DNA from: CAG-791 sp963655255
Lineage (GTDB): Bacteria > Bacillota > Clostridia > Lachnospirales > Lachnospiraceae
DNA length: 64,000 bases
Assembly: GCA_963655255.1 (NCBI GenBank)
Contig: CAVKEB010000005.1
Location: 62,001 to 126,000, forward strand
Direction: 5' to 3'
Position 1 is the stretch's first letter; every line of letters begins with the position of its first letter. Position numbers and translations under genes: made by a program. This document shows, piece after piece, positions 17,226 through 26,357 of this stretch. The notes beneath the pieces were generated by a model that worked only from the letters and a program-made list of their open reading frames with translations, ran no database searches and had not been told where the DNA came from.

Positions 17226-17378
17226 CAGAAATTCTGCAGTAAAACCGCTGCACTCGAAGATGTCTGATGACATCTTCTCTTGCTTAGAGTGCCGCCAAGC
17301 GGCACTCTGTACACAGAGAGAATTCGCCTTCGCGAAATTCTCTCTGGTATCGCGGATTTTGCTGCAGTGAGGTATCAA
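17226..17378 (+). repeat. Modular palindromic repeat, copy 4 (full form, inverted relative to copies 1-3)
   Basis: Lies between the NusG-II stop and the Gx-transporter start. It holds all internal hairpins: GAAGATGTC/GACATCTTC, AGAGTGCCGC-CAA-GCGGCACTCT (ten pairs) and AGAGAGAATT/AATTCTCTCT, enclosed by AAAACCGC and GCGGATTTT arms. It ends GCAGTGAGGTATCAAC directly before the ATG at 17380. Its GAGGT is the only plausible ribosome binding site of that gene. The 23-base central hairpin reads the same on the plus strand as in copy 7 although the two elements are inverted. Confidence 0.8.
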
Positions 17379-17379
17379 C

Positions 17380-17928
17380 ATGACACGTACGAACCCCAAA
17401 CATAATCAAAGAACACTTTCCCCGCGGCAGCTGGCAACGCTTGGCATGCTGTCCGCGCTCGCACTCGCACTTTCCTTTCTGGAATCGCTGATCCCGTTTC
17501 AGCCTGGTCTTCCCGGCGTCAAGCTCGGCCTTGCGAATCTGGTCATTGTATTCGCGCTCTACCGGATGGATGTGCACTCTGCGCTCCTTGTCAACGCCGT
17601 CCGGATTCTTCTTGCGGGCCTTCTGTTCTCCGGAATCTTCGGCATTCTCTACTCCGCGGCCGGTGCCGCGGCGAGCCTTGCCGCCATGGCCTTTCTTCTT
17701 CGGATCAACCGCAAAAGAGAACAGGCAGGAAAATCCTGCCTGTTCTCCATTTTCGGTGTCAGCATGACCGGCGGCGTGTTTCACAACCTCGGCCAGCTGA
17801 TCATCGCCATTTTATTTCTCTCCAACCGGAATCTTGTCTACTACTTCCCGGTCATGATCGTCTCCGGCATCGTCACGGGGATTGTCAACGGGATGATTGC
17901 AAGGCTGCTGCTAAAAAGACTGGTATAA
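17380..17928 (+). CDS. Gx transporter family protein (heptaprenyl diphosphate synthase component I-like)
   Basis: A 182-residue membrane protein with about five or six hydrophobic segments. Family features are LATLGMLSALALALSFLE at the first segment, LPGVKLGLANLVIVFALY, and GGVFHNLGQLIIAI. Annotated in databases as Gx transporter or HepS-like, substrate uncertain; it is often encoded beside NusG-II proteins and Rnf. The ATG at 17380 follows GAGGT with a six-base spacer provided by repeat copy 4. It converges with the minus-strand glycan operon ending at 17969. Confidence 0.88.
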   Translation: MTRTNPKHNQRTLSPRQLATLGMLSALALALSFLESLIPFQPGLPGVKLGLANLVIVFALYRMDVHSALLVNAVRILLAGLLFSGIFGILYSAAGAAASLAAMAFLLRINRKREQAGKSCLFSIFGVSMTGGVFHNLGQLIIAILFLSNRNLVYYFPVMIVSGIVTGIVNGMIARLLLKRLV

Positions 17929-17968
17929 ACTGTCTTCACCAGTTTGTGAAGCATCTCCCCCACTTTCC

Positions 17969-19633
17969 TCATCTTTTCCCGAAAAGGAAATACGCTCCGT
18001 CACGCTCGTAGCAGGCGATATTCTCAAACTGCAGATACTGCTGTGCCGTATCCTGATCACTGGTCAATATGAGATTGTCCCCAATCTCTCCGGTCTCCCG
18101 GATCACTGCCAGAATCTGCTGCGCCTCTTCTTCCGTCCTCTCATAGGAGCCGCTGTTCGCCGTAGAGAAATACAGCTTCATATGATGCTTCAGCGCCGGA
18201 ACGGACAGCATCCGCACGCCGTCATAATACTGGTCCAGAAGAAAGTTCTCCCTCCCGTCCATCAGCGCATTCAGTTCCGGCTCCTGCAGGGCCGAGACGA
18301 AACCGGCATTTTCCTTCATCCTGTCATGCTTCTCCCGGATGCATATGTGCAGATCGAACAGCTGTAGCAAAACCACAAGACACATAAGAACCACCGCACT
18401 TCCTGCACCGATTCTCCTCCGATAATGCCAGATGCCGTAGAGAACACCGATCAGGATGCAGTAATACACCGGATAAAACAGGCGCGAACTCGCGCGGAAA
18501 ATACCGCAGAAATTCACGAGACTTTCCGGAAGAGGAATTCTCAGAAGCTCCCTGTCGTTCAGCGTCACCACATTGCTGACCGCAAACAAAAAACACAAAA
18601 GAAGAAGCGCCAGTGCCACCCCGTTCCGGCCAAGCCAGCGCCTCCAGCGCATTTCCTGTCCTGCGGTCCGGAAAATCACCTCCAGGACCAGCAGAATCAG
18701 AAGCCCCGCAAAAACGCCCGCACCGAGGTAATTGAATCCGTCATAATTGCCGAGGATCTGCGGATGCACCTTGATCAGCGAGGACCAGGTATATCCGCCA
18801 AGGCTCGTCGGATTATAGACCGCGTTCAGATTCATGGAATAAAATCCGTACCCGTCGCGGGAAGTCTGGACGCCGGTGCCCAGTACGCCGATCACGCATC
18901 CCGCCGCATAGGTCAGTGCAAGATTCGCCGCAAGATACAGAAGGCAGAAGGCATTTTTCCTCCGGATATCCTCCAGCACGCACAGGACAAGGAAAACCGC
19001 AATCATCGGAAGAAAATACGGATGAATGCCGATGGCAAGAACGAGAAGGAGCAAAAACTCCGCATAATGACGTTTTTTCGGGCAGTCCCTGTGATTCAGC
19101 CAGACGAGAATCGCAAACAGAATCAGCCACTGGGACCCCAGTGCCGTATGACGGAGCGAGCGTTCCATCAGAATCGGGGCGAAGATAAAGAGAACGGATC
19201 CGATCGAAGAATACAGAACATTTCCGCTTTTTCTCTGCAGAATCTTCCACGCGGCAATTCCCTGCAGCACATAGCAGAGCAATGCATACCATCCGAAATA
19301 CTGGAACGTTTCCGGCAGAATTCCTCGGAACACCTTGCAGACAATGGCCCCCCACGGAATGCTGTCCGTGTAGGAAATGCAGGTTCCCTCTCCCACCGCC
19401 ATGTCCGAAGCGATCCCCAGCGGAAACGTCCAATCGGAATTCCGGAAGGCAAGCCACCCGGAATAATGCTGAATGATGTCCGTCTCATCATATCCCGCCA
19501 TGATCCACGCATCATTCGTCACATCAAGCGGCGTTGTTCCATAAATCAGAAGAAAGGCTCCGATCCCGAGAATCACCGCAACGAGCCACCCCCATTTTCC
19601 CGGACACATTTTCTTCTCTGTCTGACAGTTCAT
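17969..19633 (-). CDS. DUF6311-type polytopic membrane protein, probable GT-C glycosyltransferase
   Basis: A 554-residue protein with about ten membrane segments. The early outer loop carries DVTNDAWIMAGYDETDIIQHYSGW and the GEGTCISYTDSIPW segment that I recognise from the DUF6311 family. The acidic pairs after the first membrane helix suit a lipid-linked sugar-dependent GT-C enzyme, but this is inference. The ATG at 19633 follows GAGGA; a GTG at 19705 overlapping the upstream stop is an alternative. It is the last gene of the operon beginning at 28.7 kb. Confidence 0.75.
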   Translation of the reverse strand: MNCQTEKKMCPGKWGWLVAVILGIGAFLLIYGTTPLDVTNDAWIMAGYDETDIIQHYSGWLAFRNSDWTFPLGIASDMAVGEGTCISYTDSIPWGAIVCKVFRGILPETFQYFGWYALLCYVLQGIAAWKILQRKSGNVLYSSIGSVLFIFAPILMERSLRHTALGSQWLILFAILVWLNHRDCPKKRHYAEFLLLLVLAIGIHPYFLPMIAVFLVLCVLEDIRRKNAFCLLYLAANLALTYAAGCVIGVLGTGVQTSRDGYGFYSMNLNAVYNPTSLGGYTWSSLIKVHPQILGNYDGFNYLGAGVFAGLLILLVLEVIFRTAGQEMRWRRWLGRNGVALALLLLCFLFAVSNVVTLNDRELLRIPLPESLVNFCGIFRASSRLFYPVYYCILIGVLYGIWHYRRRIGAGSAVVLMCLVVLLQLFDLHICIREKHDRMKENAGFVSALQEPELNALMDGRENFLLDQYYDGVRMLSVPALKHHMKLYFSTANSGSYERTEEEAQQILAVIRETGEIGDNLILTSDQDTAQQYLQFENIACYERDGAYFLFGKR

Positions 19634-19701
19634 GCTTTGATTTTCCTCTTTTCTCCGCGTCTTCCCGCCGATCCGCGCCGCTGATGCAGCAGGCACACCG
19701 T

Positions 19702-20514
19702 TCACGGATTATAGGCTCCTCTTGCGTTTGCGAACAAAATCTTCATCAGCTCCGCATTTCCTTTGAAAAAGCTGATCTTGGTCGGTGTTTTCCCTTTCGC
19801 CGGATACGCTCTTGTCACCGGAATCTCACACGCGCGCATGCCGAGTTGCGTAGCGCGCACGGAAAGATAGGCAAGAAGCTCATATGTCATGAAAATATCC
19901 CGGAGCGGCTGCACCCGCTCGTCCGAAAGATATCTTGCCGAATACGCCCGATACGCATTGGTGGTATCCGTGAACTTCTGATGCGCCGTAAGAGAAATCA
20001 CCGGCGCATGGATCAGACGGACCGACACCGTGCGGATCCACGGCGTATTCACCGCCTTTCCGCCTTTGATAAAACGGGATCCCTGGACAAAATCGTAGCC
20101 CTCCTCCAGCTTCCCGATAAACCTCGGAACGTCCTCGATGCTGTCCTTGTTGTTCCCGTCAATGGTCACAATGCCCTTATAGCCCCGCTGCAGAGCCCAC
20201 CAGATTCCCATGCGGAGCTGAGCCCCCTGCCTGCCGTCATCCTGCTTCACCAGAAGTGCATTCACCTGCAGGCTCTTCAGTCCTTCCTCTTCCGTGCAGC
20301 CATCCGTGGAGCCCCCATCGCAGATCACAAGGTCGGCATGGTCCGCCACATGTTGCTCCTTCGCGCGCTCCAGTTCCCTCCGAATCCGGTCACCTTCATT
20401 GATGATCGGAATCAGAACAACATAATCCTTTGTTTTCTCTCCAAATTCCCGACAGGTAAAACGAGGCACTCCCGGCTTCTTCTCATAAATGATCTCTTTG
20501 CAGCTGCTTTCCAT
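19702..20514 (-). CDS. Glycosyltransferase family 2 (polyprenyl-phosphate sugar transferase-like)
   Basis: A 270-residue GT-A fold enzyme. Motifs: YVVLIPIINEGDRI at the N-terminus, ICDGGSTDG, and TIDGNNKD, the position of the metal-binding Asp pair. The C-terminal part (TDTTNAYRAYSARYL) resembles dolichyl-phosphate mannosyltransferase-like proteins, but there are no membrane helices. It may load polyprenyl phosphate with sugar for the neighbouring GT-C proteins. The gene lies 20 bases after the preceding membrane-protein gene. Confidence 0.88.
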   Translation of the reverse strand: MESSCKEIIYEKKPGVPRFTCREFGEKTKDYVVLIPIINEGDRIRRELERAKEQHVADHADLVICDGGSTDGCTEEEGLKSLQVNALLVKQDDGRQGAQLRMGIWWALQRGYKGIVTIDGNNKDSIEDVPRFIGKLEEGYDFVQGSRFIKGGKAVNTPWIRTVSVRLIHAPVISLTAHQKFTDTTNAYRAYSARYLSDERVQPLRDIFMTYELLAYLSVRATQLGMRACEIPVTRAYPAKGKTPTKISFFKGNAELMKILFANARGAYNP

Positions 20515-20534
20515 AAAACTTCTGTTCTTCTTTC

Positions 20535-22169
20535 TTATTTCTCCTGACAGTTTGAACCGGATCCGTCCCGCAGACCACTGTACCCTGTCATCAGCACAAA
20601 TACCGGTGCATACAGATATAAATACCTTGCCCTTGCCTCGAACAGAATTTCAAATACCGTAATTCCAATCAGGGCAAGAGCCATCGCATAATAGGCGCTC
20701 TTTCCCTTTTTCCGAAGCATCTTCAGCGAAGAAATCCAACCGCCAACAAGAACAAAGATCCACACAGCCTGTTCCATGGTCTCGAACACGCGGTAATATG
20801 CCCCGTCTTCATAATAAAACGCTCTCAGAATTCGTGATGCAGCTCCGTTTGTTTCCGGCAGTTCGGTCTGCCAGAAGTCCGGCTCGCATCCCCAGGCAAA
20901 GGTTCCGTCTGCGTAAACCACCATCATTTTTCTGACCAGATGCTTCAGCAGTCCATTGGCTCCCATTGCCTTCATGCGCTTCCCGGCACTCTGCAGATTG
21001 TAGTGATCCCTCTCCGCCTTTGTCCCAAATTTTGCCGACCGATCCAGATCGGATTGTAGAAAGGCACCATCCTGTTCCGTATTCAGCCCCATATTCAGGT
21101 AATGAAGGGGATCCATACTCTTTTCACTGTCGGAAACAAAGCCTCTTGAAGTCTGCCAGTGATTCTGCTCTCCGCGAATGCCCATGATCGCAATACCGAC
21201 AATCACCAGAACGAGAACCAGCCCCATCCATTTTTTATACCTTGATGCGGCAAAATCCGCGGAGGCGGTTTTGCCGAATGCGGCGGCATCACGAGGCCTC
21301 AGATTTCTCAGAAGTTCTGCAATTCCTATGGCAATCAGCATGATCAGGGCCTGCGGCTTGATCCGATATCCGCAGTATCCGAGAATCAGCAGAAACGCCC
21401 ATCCGAAAATTTTTCCCCGGGAAGTTTTCGCCTCCGTCAGACGCAGATACAGATAAAGATCCAGAATCGGGAAAATCAGTCCCATGGAATCCGTATACGC
21501 AATGACCATCCAGGGTGAGAGTCCTGCAAGGAGGACCGCCAGCCCCCACAGTATCCATGAAACCGCGGCATTCTCAGAAAACATCCTCCTGCCAGTCAAA
21601 TACACCAGCATGCAGGTCAGGGAAGACAGCAAGCAGTTGACGGCAGCCAGTGCCATGAGCTCATAGTCTCCCCGAAACAGATTCAGCGCGCGATTCGCCC
21701 GCAGAATCCAGTACTCCGCCTGCGCAAGAGTCAGATTATTCGGGTACGCCTGAAAATACCACTGCCAGTTGATCCCTCGATCATCAATAATATTCCGGAC
21801 CTCAGCCGTGACCGCCGCCGGATCCCAGCCGGTTTCAAAAAAAATACTGTAACAAATCCAGAGCTGCAGGAAAAACAACAAAACCGTGCATGGCACAATT
21901 GGCCAGACCGGCACAGAACTTTCTCCGATCCGAACAGCGTTTGGAGCCTCCGCAGACACCGGACTTCTTTTCCTGCCTCCGCGCGCGATGACATGCCAGA
22001 CAAGCCCCGCCGCAGCGATCAGAACAATATTTGGAAGCAGAAAGTCCTTTTTCCATGTAAATTCCGTGAAATCCGCTCCAACATTGATCATTAAGATCAT
22101 GGTAAAAAGAAGGAAGGCAACAATACCGATCAATCTTGTTATAACGCTGTGCATTTTTTCAACGACCAT
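20535..22169 (-). CDS. Polytopic membrane protein, GT-C-like, with an in-frame repeat-element insertion
   Basis: A 544-residue protein with about eleven hydrophobic segments. The outer loop after helix 2 includes NLTLAQAEYWILRANR, typical of GT-C glycosyltransferases of the PMT type, but the family is not firmly recognised. AAGGA lies just before the ATG at 22169. Within a cytoplasmic-side loop (about residues 294-311) the sequence DAAAFGKTASADFAASRY is the translation of repeat copy 5 (21236-21288). The frame stays open and membrane segments continue normally after it. It is flanked by GT2 and TIM-barrel genes. Confidence 0.78.
   Translation of the reverse strand: MVVEKMHSVITRLIGIVAFLLFTMILMINVGADFTEFTWKKDFLLPNIVLIAAAGLVWHVIARGGRKRSPVSAEAPNAVRIGESSVPVWPIVPCTVLLFFLQLWICYSIFFETGWDPAAVTAEVRNIIDDRGINWQWYFQAYPNNLTLAQAEYWILRANRALNLFRGDYELMALAAVNCLLSSLTCMLVYLTGRRMFSENAAVSWILWGLAVLLAGLSPWMVIAYTDSMGLIFPILDLYLYLRLTEAKTSRGKIFGWAFLLILGYCGYRIKPQALIMLIAIGIAELLRNLRPRDAAAFGKTASADFAASRYKKWMGLVLVLVIVGIAIMGIRGEQNHWQTSRGFVSDSEKSMDPLHYLNMGLNTEQDGAFLQSDLDRSAKFGTKAERDHYNLQSAGKRMKAMGANGLLKHLVRKMMVVYADGTFAWGCEPDFWQTELPETNGAASRILRAFYYEDGAYYRVFETMEQAVWIFVLVGGWISSLKMLRKKGKSAYYAMALALIGITVFEILFEARARYLYLYAPVFVLMTGYSGLRDGSGSNCQEK
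21236..21288 (-). repeat. Modular palindromic repeat, copy 5, inside a coding sequence
   Basis: Minimal form: TATACCTTGATGCGGC end, closing arms GGCAAAATCCGC and GCGGTTTTGCC with a GGAG loop, then GAATGCGGC. It is the same minimal core as copy 3b. It is inserted in the coding sequence at 20535-22169 in an open frame, in the same orientation relative to transcription as the intergenic copies. Confidence 0.8.
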
Positions 22170-22231
22170 TACATTCCTTCTTTCCGTCAGATCAATACCG
22201 GATCGCAGCCGATCCCAAGGTCCTTTCCATC

Positions 22232-23113
22232 CTACCGGAACACGGACTGCACATAGATCATGGCATCCCGCAGCGCCCCCAGCGATCCGTCCTCTGCCTT
22301 TCCCATCTCTACGGAAACAAATCCGTCATAACCTTCTTCCCTAAGGAGCGCATTCAGCTCCCGGTGAAGCGGCCTTTCCTGAACCGGCTTCAGCCCGGGT
22401 TCACTGATATGAACATGATTGACAAGGTGGATCCGCCCCTTCAGCCCGTCGCAGTTTTCTCCGCCGACGAGCATCGTCCCGACATCCAGATTCAGCAGAA
22501 ATCCTCCGGAATCCACGCGCTCCACCAGGTCCAGCGCTTCTTCCGTGGTATTGATAAAATTCGTATGGTACATCGGCGGATTGGCTTCCATACCGATCAC
22601 CGTCCCGCGCGTCCGTGCGTATTCCCCGAGTTCGCGGAAAAACCGGACCGCCGTCTCCATCCATCCGGATTCCTGCCCGCCTCCGCCGTTCCGTCCTTCC
22701 GCATCCATCGCTTCACGGCCGTTTTCTGTCCTGTCACCGGCCCTTGTTTCACTTTTGCCTGGAAGGCAGCGATTCCGCGGGCATCCGAAGACCAGATTGC
22801 GGCATCCAACTGCAGCGGCAAAATCAATGGCCGCCTTTGTATATGCGGTGAGAAGCTTCCGCTCCTCTTCGGTACCGAACAGCCTTTCCGTTCTTCCATA
22901 CCAGATGGACTGCATGGACGGCACCGAAAAGCCGCACTCCTCCTTCAGTCTCTCTGCCCATTCCGCGGCCTCCCTCCGGTGTTCATAGGGAGCCTCCGGA
23001 AAAATTCTGGTCGGTGCGATCTCAAGTCCTTCGAAGCCGCACTCCCGCATCCATCCGTAAACCGTCTCATCCTGACGTTCTGTCCATGCAATATTGGAAA
23101 TGGAAAGTTTCAT
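22232..23113 (-). CDS. Sugar phosphate isomerase/epimerase-like TIM-barrel protein
   Basis: A 293-residue xylose-isomerase-like (AP-endonuclease family 2) TIM barrel. Metal-binding positions can be seen in VIGMEANPP, LLNLDVGTM, HVHISEPG and VSVEMG near the C-terminus. It probably isomerises or epimerises a sugar or sugar acid used by the surrounding glycan pathway. The ATG at 23113 overlaps the upstream stop (ATGA). A Gly/Glu-rich insertion near residues 130-155 is not typical for the family. Confidence 0.85.
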   Translation of the reverse strand: MKLSISNIAWTERQDETVYGWMRECGFEGLEIAPTRIFPEAPYEHRREAAEWAERLKEECGFSVPSMQSIWYGRTERLFGTEEERKLLTAYTKAAIDFAAAVGCRNLVFGCPRNRCLPGKSETRAGDRTENGREAMDAEGRNGGGGQESGWMETAVRFFRELGEYARTRGTVIGMEANPPMYHTNFINTTEEALDLVERVDSGGFLLNLDVGTMLVGGENCDGLKGRIHLVNHVHISEPGLKPVQERPLHRELNALLREEGYDGFVSVEMGKAEDGSLGALRDAMIYVQSVFR

Positions 23114-25338
23114 AGTTCTCCGACGCTCCTGTGATTTTCCTGCTCCCGCAGCCAATGAATCAAATGCCGTAAAATGATATAGAAGCAGCTCTGCACGAAG
23201 CCGAAATACCACAGGACGAAGTTCATATGCGTGTGCACACAGGAATGTGATTTGGCCAGCACAAACCAGCTGACCGATGTCACAAAGAAGACGGCGTACC
23301 ATGCAGCCTCACGTACATTCAGGTGCTTCCTTCGCACATCCCATGCCATCAGCGCAAGAGGAATCAGGCAAAGGAGCGGGAACAGATTGCCGCCGATGCC
23401 GGTAATGACCTCCGTCTTGAAATGAAAATACTTGCAGAGCGTTTCCCACGCCGATGCCGTCAGCGCATACTGCTCAAAATACGGAAGATTCTCAAACGCA
23501 TTGAGATCCGCCCCATAGGTTCTGCGAAGAACATCCTCCTGAATGATCAGGTGGATTCCCTCCGTGAGGCTTCCGCCGGATTTTACCGGTGCGTGAATGC
23601 AGATGGCTGCCGCAAAGCCAAGAAGAGCCGAGACCCCCAGAAGGAAAATGGTGCGGAACAGGAGCCCTGCCCTTTCCCGGTCCTTTTTCGCCAGCGCGGT
23701 GAAAAATTCCCCCGCAGGGAAAGCAATCGCGCCCAGCATGATCGTTGTAATGTACTCATAGCCGCACAGACATTTGATCATAACGGCGAGAAATACGAAT
23801 CCGTAGGAGAAAATCCTGCAGACTCTCCGGTCCAGCTTCCACAGGCAGAACAGTCCTGCCGCCATCGGAAGAAACCATGTAAACTCCACCCAGTACAGGT
23901 TGTTGGCAAAGTTCACGACCCAGGGAGAGAGCAGAAAAACCGCATAGAAGATCATGCCCATCAGTCTGCCGCAGGTTTTGCAGACAAGCAGGGCCACCAG
24001 AAGAAGAACCGCTCCCGCAGCCAGTGCACACCAGGTCCGGAGAAGATCCAGATCGACGCTTGCCAGATGCTGAAATACCTTCCCCTGCAGTCCATACTGG
24101 CTTCCGTACGCCTCCGCCACTTTCTCCGGAACCGGATTCTCCTCCGCATCGAGGACAGATGCCTCTGTAAGGCTTCCCAGTTTCGCTTCATCCATCGGGC
24201 TGTCGATGTCCAGTACCACGGTCATCCAGTCTTCGCTTTCGTCTTCCGTGACCGCGAGGATCTGACTCGTCTCACCATCTGCAAACCGGATAAAATTCCC
24301 GGGGACGGCATACTGCTCTGTATAAGCCGATACCCGGAGCCGGATGGCAGGATCTGTCCGATGATACCCGTCCAGCCAGTCATCATCCGTAGGATAATCC
24401 GTCTCGGACCCTTCCGTCCCCTGCAGTGTATCCAGCTTGATCAGTCCGGTTCCGGACGGATTGGGGACTCCCTCCTGCACCGCCTCAATCGCCTGTGTCA
24501 CCAGCCTCTCGCTGTCCGCCTGAAAATCCTCAAAAGAATCATTGTTCCCGTCCAGAGAATTGAAACTGTAATTCCAGGCAAGCACCGTCATCAGAATCAG
24601 AAGGATGCCCCCTCTTCGCAGAGCATTCTTTCTGTTCCCGTAAAAAGGCTTCTTCTCCTGCTTTTCCGTGCTCTCCTCGCAGGAAACGTTGCCGGAAACG
24701 TTCTGTTTTCCCGGCCCTTTTCTGTCTCCCCGGGCAAGGAAAGACGCAAGAACCAGCATCCCTCCGATCACGAACAGGGTGATCAGAAGCCGCTCCGAAT
24801 CCGAAAAGTCCGGTTTTGCATACGCATAGCCGATCAGGAGACTGTCTTCTGTGCTCTCCTCCATCCGGAAAGCGGAATCCACCAGAATCAGAGACGGCAC
24901 CGTCCCGCAGTCCTTCGCGGCAATCTCCAGCCGGTATGTCTCTCCCTTTCGAAGGTTTCCCTTCATCTGCACCTTGTAGGCATGCTCATTTTTTACCTCA
25001 GAAAGGTCTGCCTCCCCGGAGCTTACAAGGGCGCCTCCGGCGTCCCGGATCTGAAGAGCAAGGCTCCCCGTATTGTTCTCCGACTGATTCTCCAGATACA
25101 GAACGACTCCCGCAAAATGATCCTCCACGGGCGTGAATTCCAGAGAATACGTCCCCTCGGAAAGATCCCAGGTCCCCAGAATGGAATCCGCGCCTACATT
25201 CTCATACGGTCTTGCATCCGTGAAATATCCGTGGAAAAACGACTTTGTCACATCCAGCCGGAACAGAAAAATCACTGCTGCCAAAAGGAATATGACAATC
25301 CCGATTTTCTTTCCGTCCGGTCTTTTTTTCTGCTGCAT
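23110..25338 (-). CDS. Large membrane protein with N-terminal outer beta domain, function unknown
   Basis: A 742-residue protein. A first membrane helix (about residues 12-30) is followed by an outer beta-rich domain to about residue 180. Then come a helix pair, a second outer domain of about 190 residues, and a C-terminal block of seven or eight helices. The layout resembles GT-C or YfhO-like surface-glycan enzymes, but I do not recognise the family. The ATG at 25338 has GAGGT six bases upstream; that sequence is the terminal part of repeat copy 6. Confidence 0.7.
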   Translation of the reverse strand: MQQKKRPDGKKIGIVIFLLAAVIFLFRLDVTKSFFHGYFTDARPYENVGADSILGTWDLSEGTYSLEFTPVEDHFAGVVLYLENQSENNTGSLALQIRDAGGALVSSGEADLSEVKNEHAYKVQMKGNLRKGETYRLEIAAKDCGTVPSLILVDSAFRMEESTEDSLLIGYAYAKPDFSDSERLLITLFVIGGMLVLASFLARGDRKGPGKQNVSGNVSCEESTEKQEKKPFYGNRKNALRRGGILLILMTVLAWNYSFNSLDGNNDSFEDFQADSERLVTQAIEAVQEGVPNPSGTGLIKLDTLQGTEGSETDYPTDDDWLDGYHRTDPAIRLRVSAYTEQYAVPGNFIRFADGETSQILAVTEDESEDWMTVVLDIDSPMDEAKLGSLTEASVLDAEENPVPEKVAEAYGSQYGLQGKVFQHLASVDLDLLRTWCALAAGAVLLLVALLVCKTCGRLMGMIFYAVFLLSPWVVNFANNLYWVEFTWFLPMAAGLFCLWKLDRRVCRIFSYGFVFLAVMIKCLCGYEYITTIMLGAIAFPAGEFFTALAKKDRERAGLLFRTIFLLGVSALLGFAAAICIHAPVKSGGSLTEGIHLIIQEDVLRRTYGADLNAFENLPYFEQYALTASAWETLCKYFHFKTEVITGIGGNLFPLLCLIPLALMAWDVRRKHLNVREAAWYAVFFVTSVSWFVLAKSHSCVHTHMNFVLWYFGFVQSCFYIILRHLIHWLREQENHRSVGEL

Positions 25339-25341
25339 CCT

Positions 25342-25360
25342 GATACCTCGCTGAAGCGAA
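25342..25360 (-). repeat. Modular palindromic repeat, copy 6 (end fragment only)
   Basis: Only the start-proximal end is present: GATACCTCGCTGAAGC on the plus strand, which on the transcript gives GCTTCAGCGAGGTATC and supplies the ribosome binding site of the gene at 25338. The closing arms and hairpins are missing. Confidence 0.5.
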
Positions 25361-25431
25361 CCCTTGTTTTTCCCGAAAACGTGCACTGTTCCGGATTTTC
25401 TCTACCGCAAACCCGGAAATACTTTTGTCTC

Positions 25432-26352
25432 TCATCCGGCTTCTTTTTCCACAAACATCCGGATTGCCCGAAGGACATTGTCCTTGTCCATGATATATCC
25501 GTTCCTCCCGCCGAACTGACAGTCATACACGGTTCGGTAATCGTAGGCCGCCGGTGTGCCCGCAAGCTCATTGCAGAAATCCTGTCCCGTCAGGTACCGG
25601 TACACCTCTCCCGCCGTCACCGGCTCCGTTGCCGGATGCCAGAGACGAAGGTCCAGTTCCAGTGCTGTCTGAATGTCCGCCCAGAGCCTTGACAAATCAT
25701 AGAACTGATAGCTGCTCCTGCTGTCCGTGAAGTTGAGTGCCGTAAAGCCAAGGCTCTGGAACGTTCCCTTCAGCTCCCGCTTTTCTTCTTCCGATGCCTG
25801 CAGGCGGTAAAATCCATTGTCCTGCCGCGCGTAAACCTTCCGAAGTCCCGGTTCCCTTCCCGCGAGCTCCTCGAATTTATTCTCTTTCAGCATGAACGGG
25901 ACAACGTGCAGGTAATCATAGATAAAATTCTTCTTGATTCCCTTCCCGAAAAGCCCCGGGAGACGAATGATCAACGCATCCGGGTATTCCTCCCGCACCC
26001 GGCACTCCAGCTGATAACGGTCATAGCCATAGGCCTGCAGGCCCTCCGTCTCAATTTCCGTCGTTTCATCCACACCGACCGGGTTCCGGAAAACATCAAT
26101 GGTGGAAATCAAAACCAGCTTCTTCGGCCCGATTCTCCGGATATTCTCCTCTGCCTGCAGGATCAGCTCCATGTCCTTTTCCGGCTCGTTGTTTGCCAGA
26201 TATTTCTCCGCGCGAAGTCCCGCGTAGACAAGAAGCTCCGGCCCGGTTCCATAGGCCTCTTCAATATTCTTGGAATTGTATAAGCCGTCAAACCGGCCCT
26301 CCGCACAGATGTTGCCGCCGACAAAGCCCGTGTATCCTACCAGTGAATTCAA
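25432..26352 (-). CDS. NAD(P)-binding SDR-type sugar reductase/epimerase
   Basis: A 306-residue extended-SDR protein. A dinucleotide-binding segment LVGYTGFVGGN lies at the very N-terminus, a VLISTIDVF strand carries the Ser/Thr, and YGYDRYQLE marks the catalytic Tyr region. The usual YxxxK has Arg at the Lys position, so activity may be altered. The open frame runs upstream through repeat copy 7. I place the start at the TTG at 26352, where homology begins, with GAGGT nine bases upstream inside the repeat end. It probably makes a nucleotide-activated or lipid-linked sugar for this operon. Confidence 0.8.
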   Translation of the reverse strand: MNSLVGYTGFVGGNICAEGRFDGLYNSKNIEEAYGTGPELLVYAGLRAEKYLANNEPEKDMELILQAEENIRRIGPKKLVLISTIDVFRNPVGVDETTEIETEGLQAYGYDRYQLECRVREEYPDALIIRLPGLFGKGIKKNFIYDYLHVVPFMLKENKFEELAGREPGLRKVYARQDNGFYRLQASEEEKRELKGTFQSLGFTALNFTDSRSSYQFYDLSRLWADIQTALELDLRLWHPATEPVTAGEVYRYLTGQDFCNELAGTPAAYDYRTVYDCQFGGRNGYIMDKDNVLRAIRMFVEKEAG

Positions 26353-26357
26353 TATTT

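Noticed and set aside
25361..25431. A full repeat copy upstream of the end fragment at 25342
   Set aside because: Sequence beyond the fragment shows neither the closing arms nor the internal hairpins.
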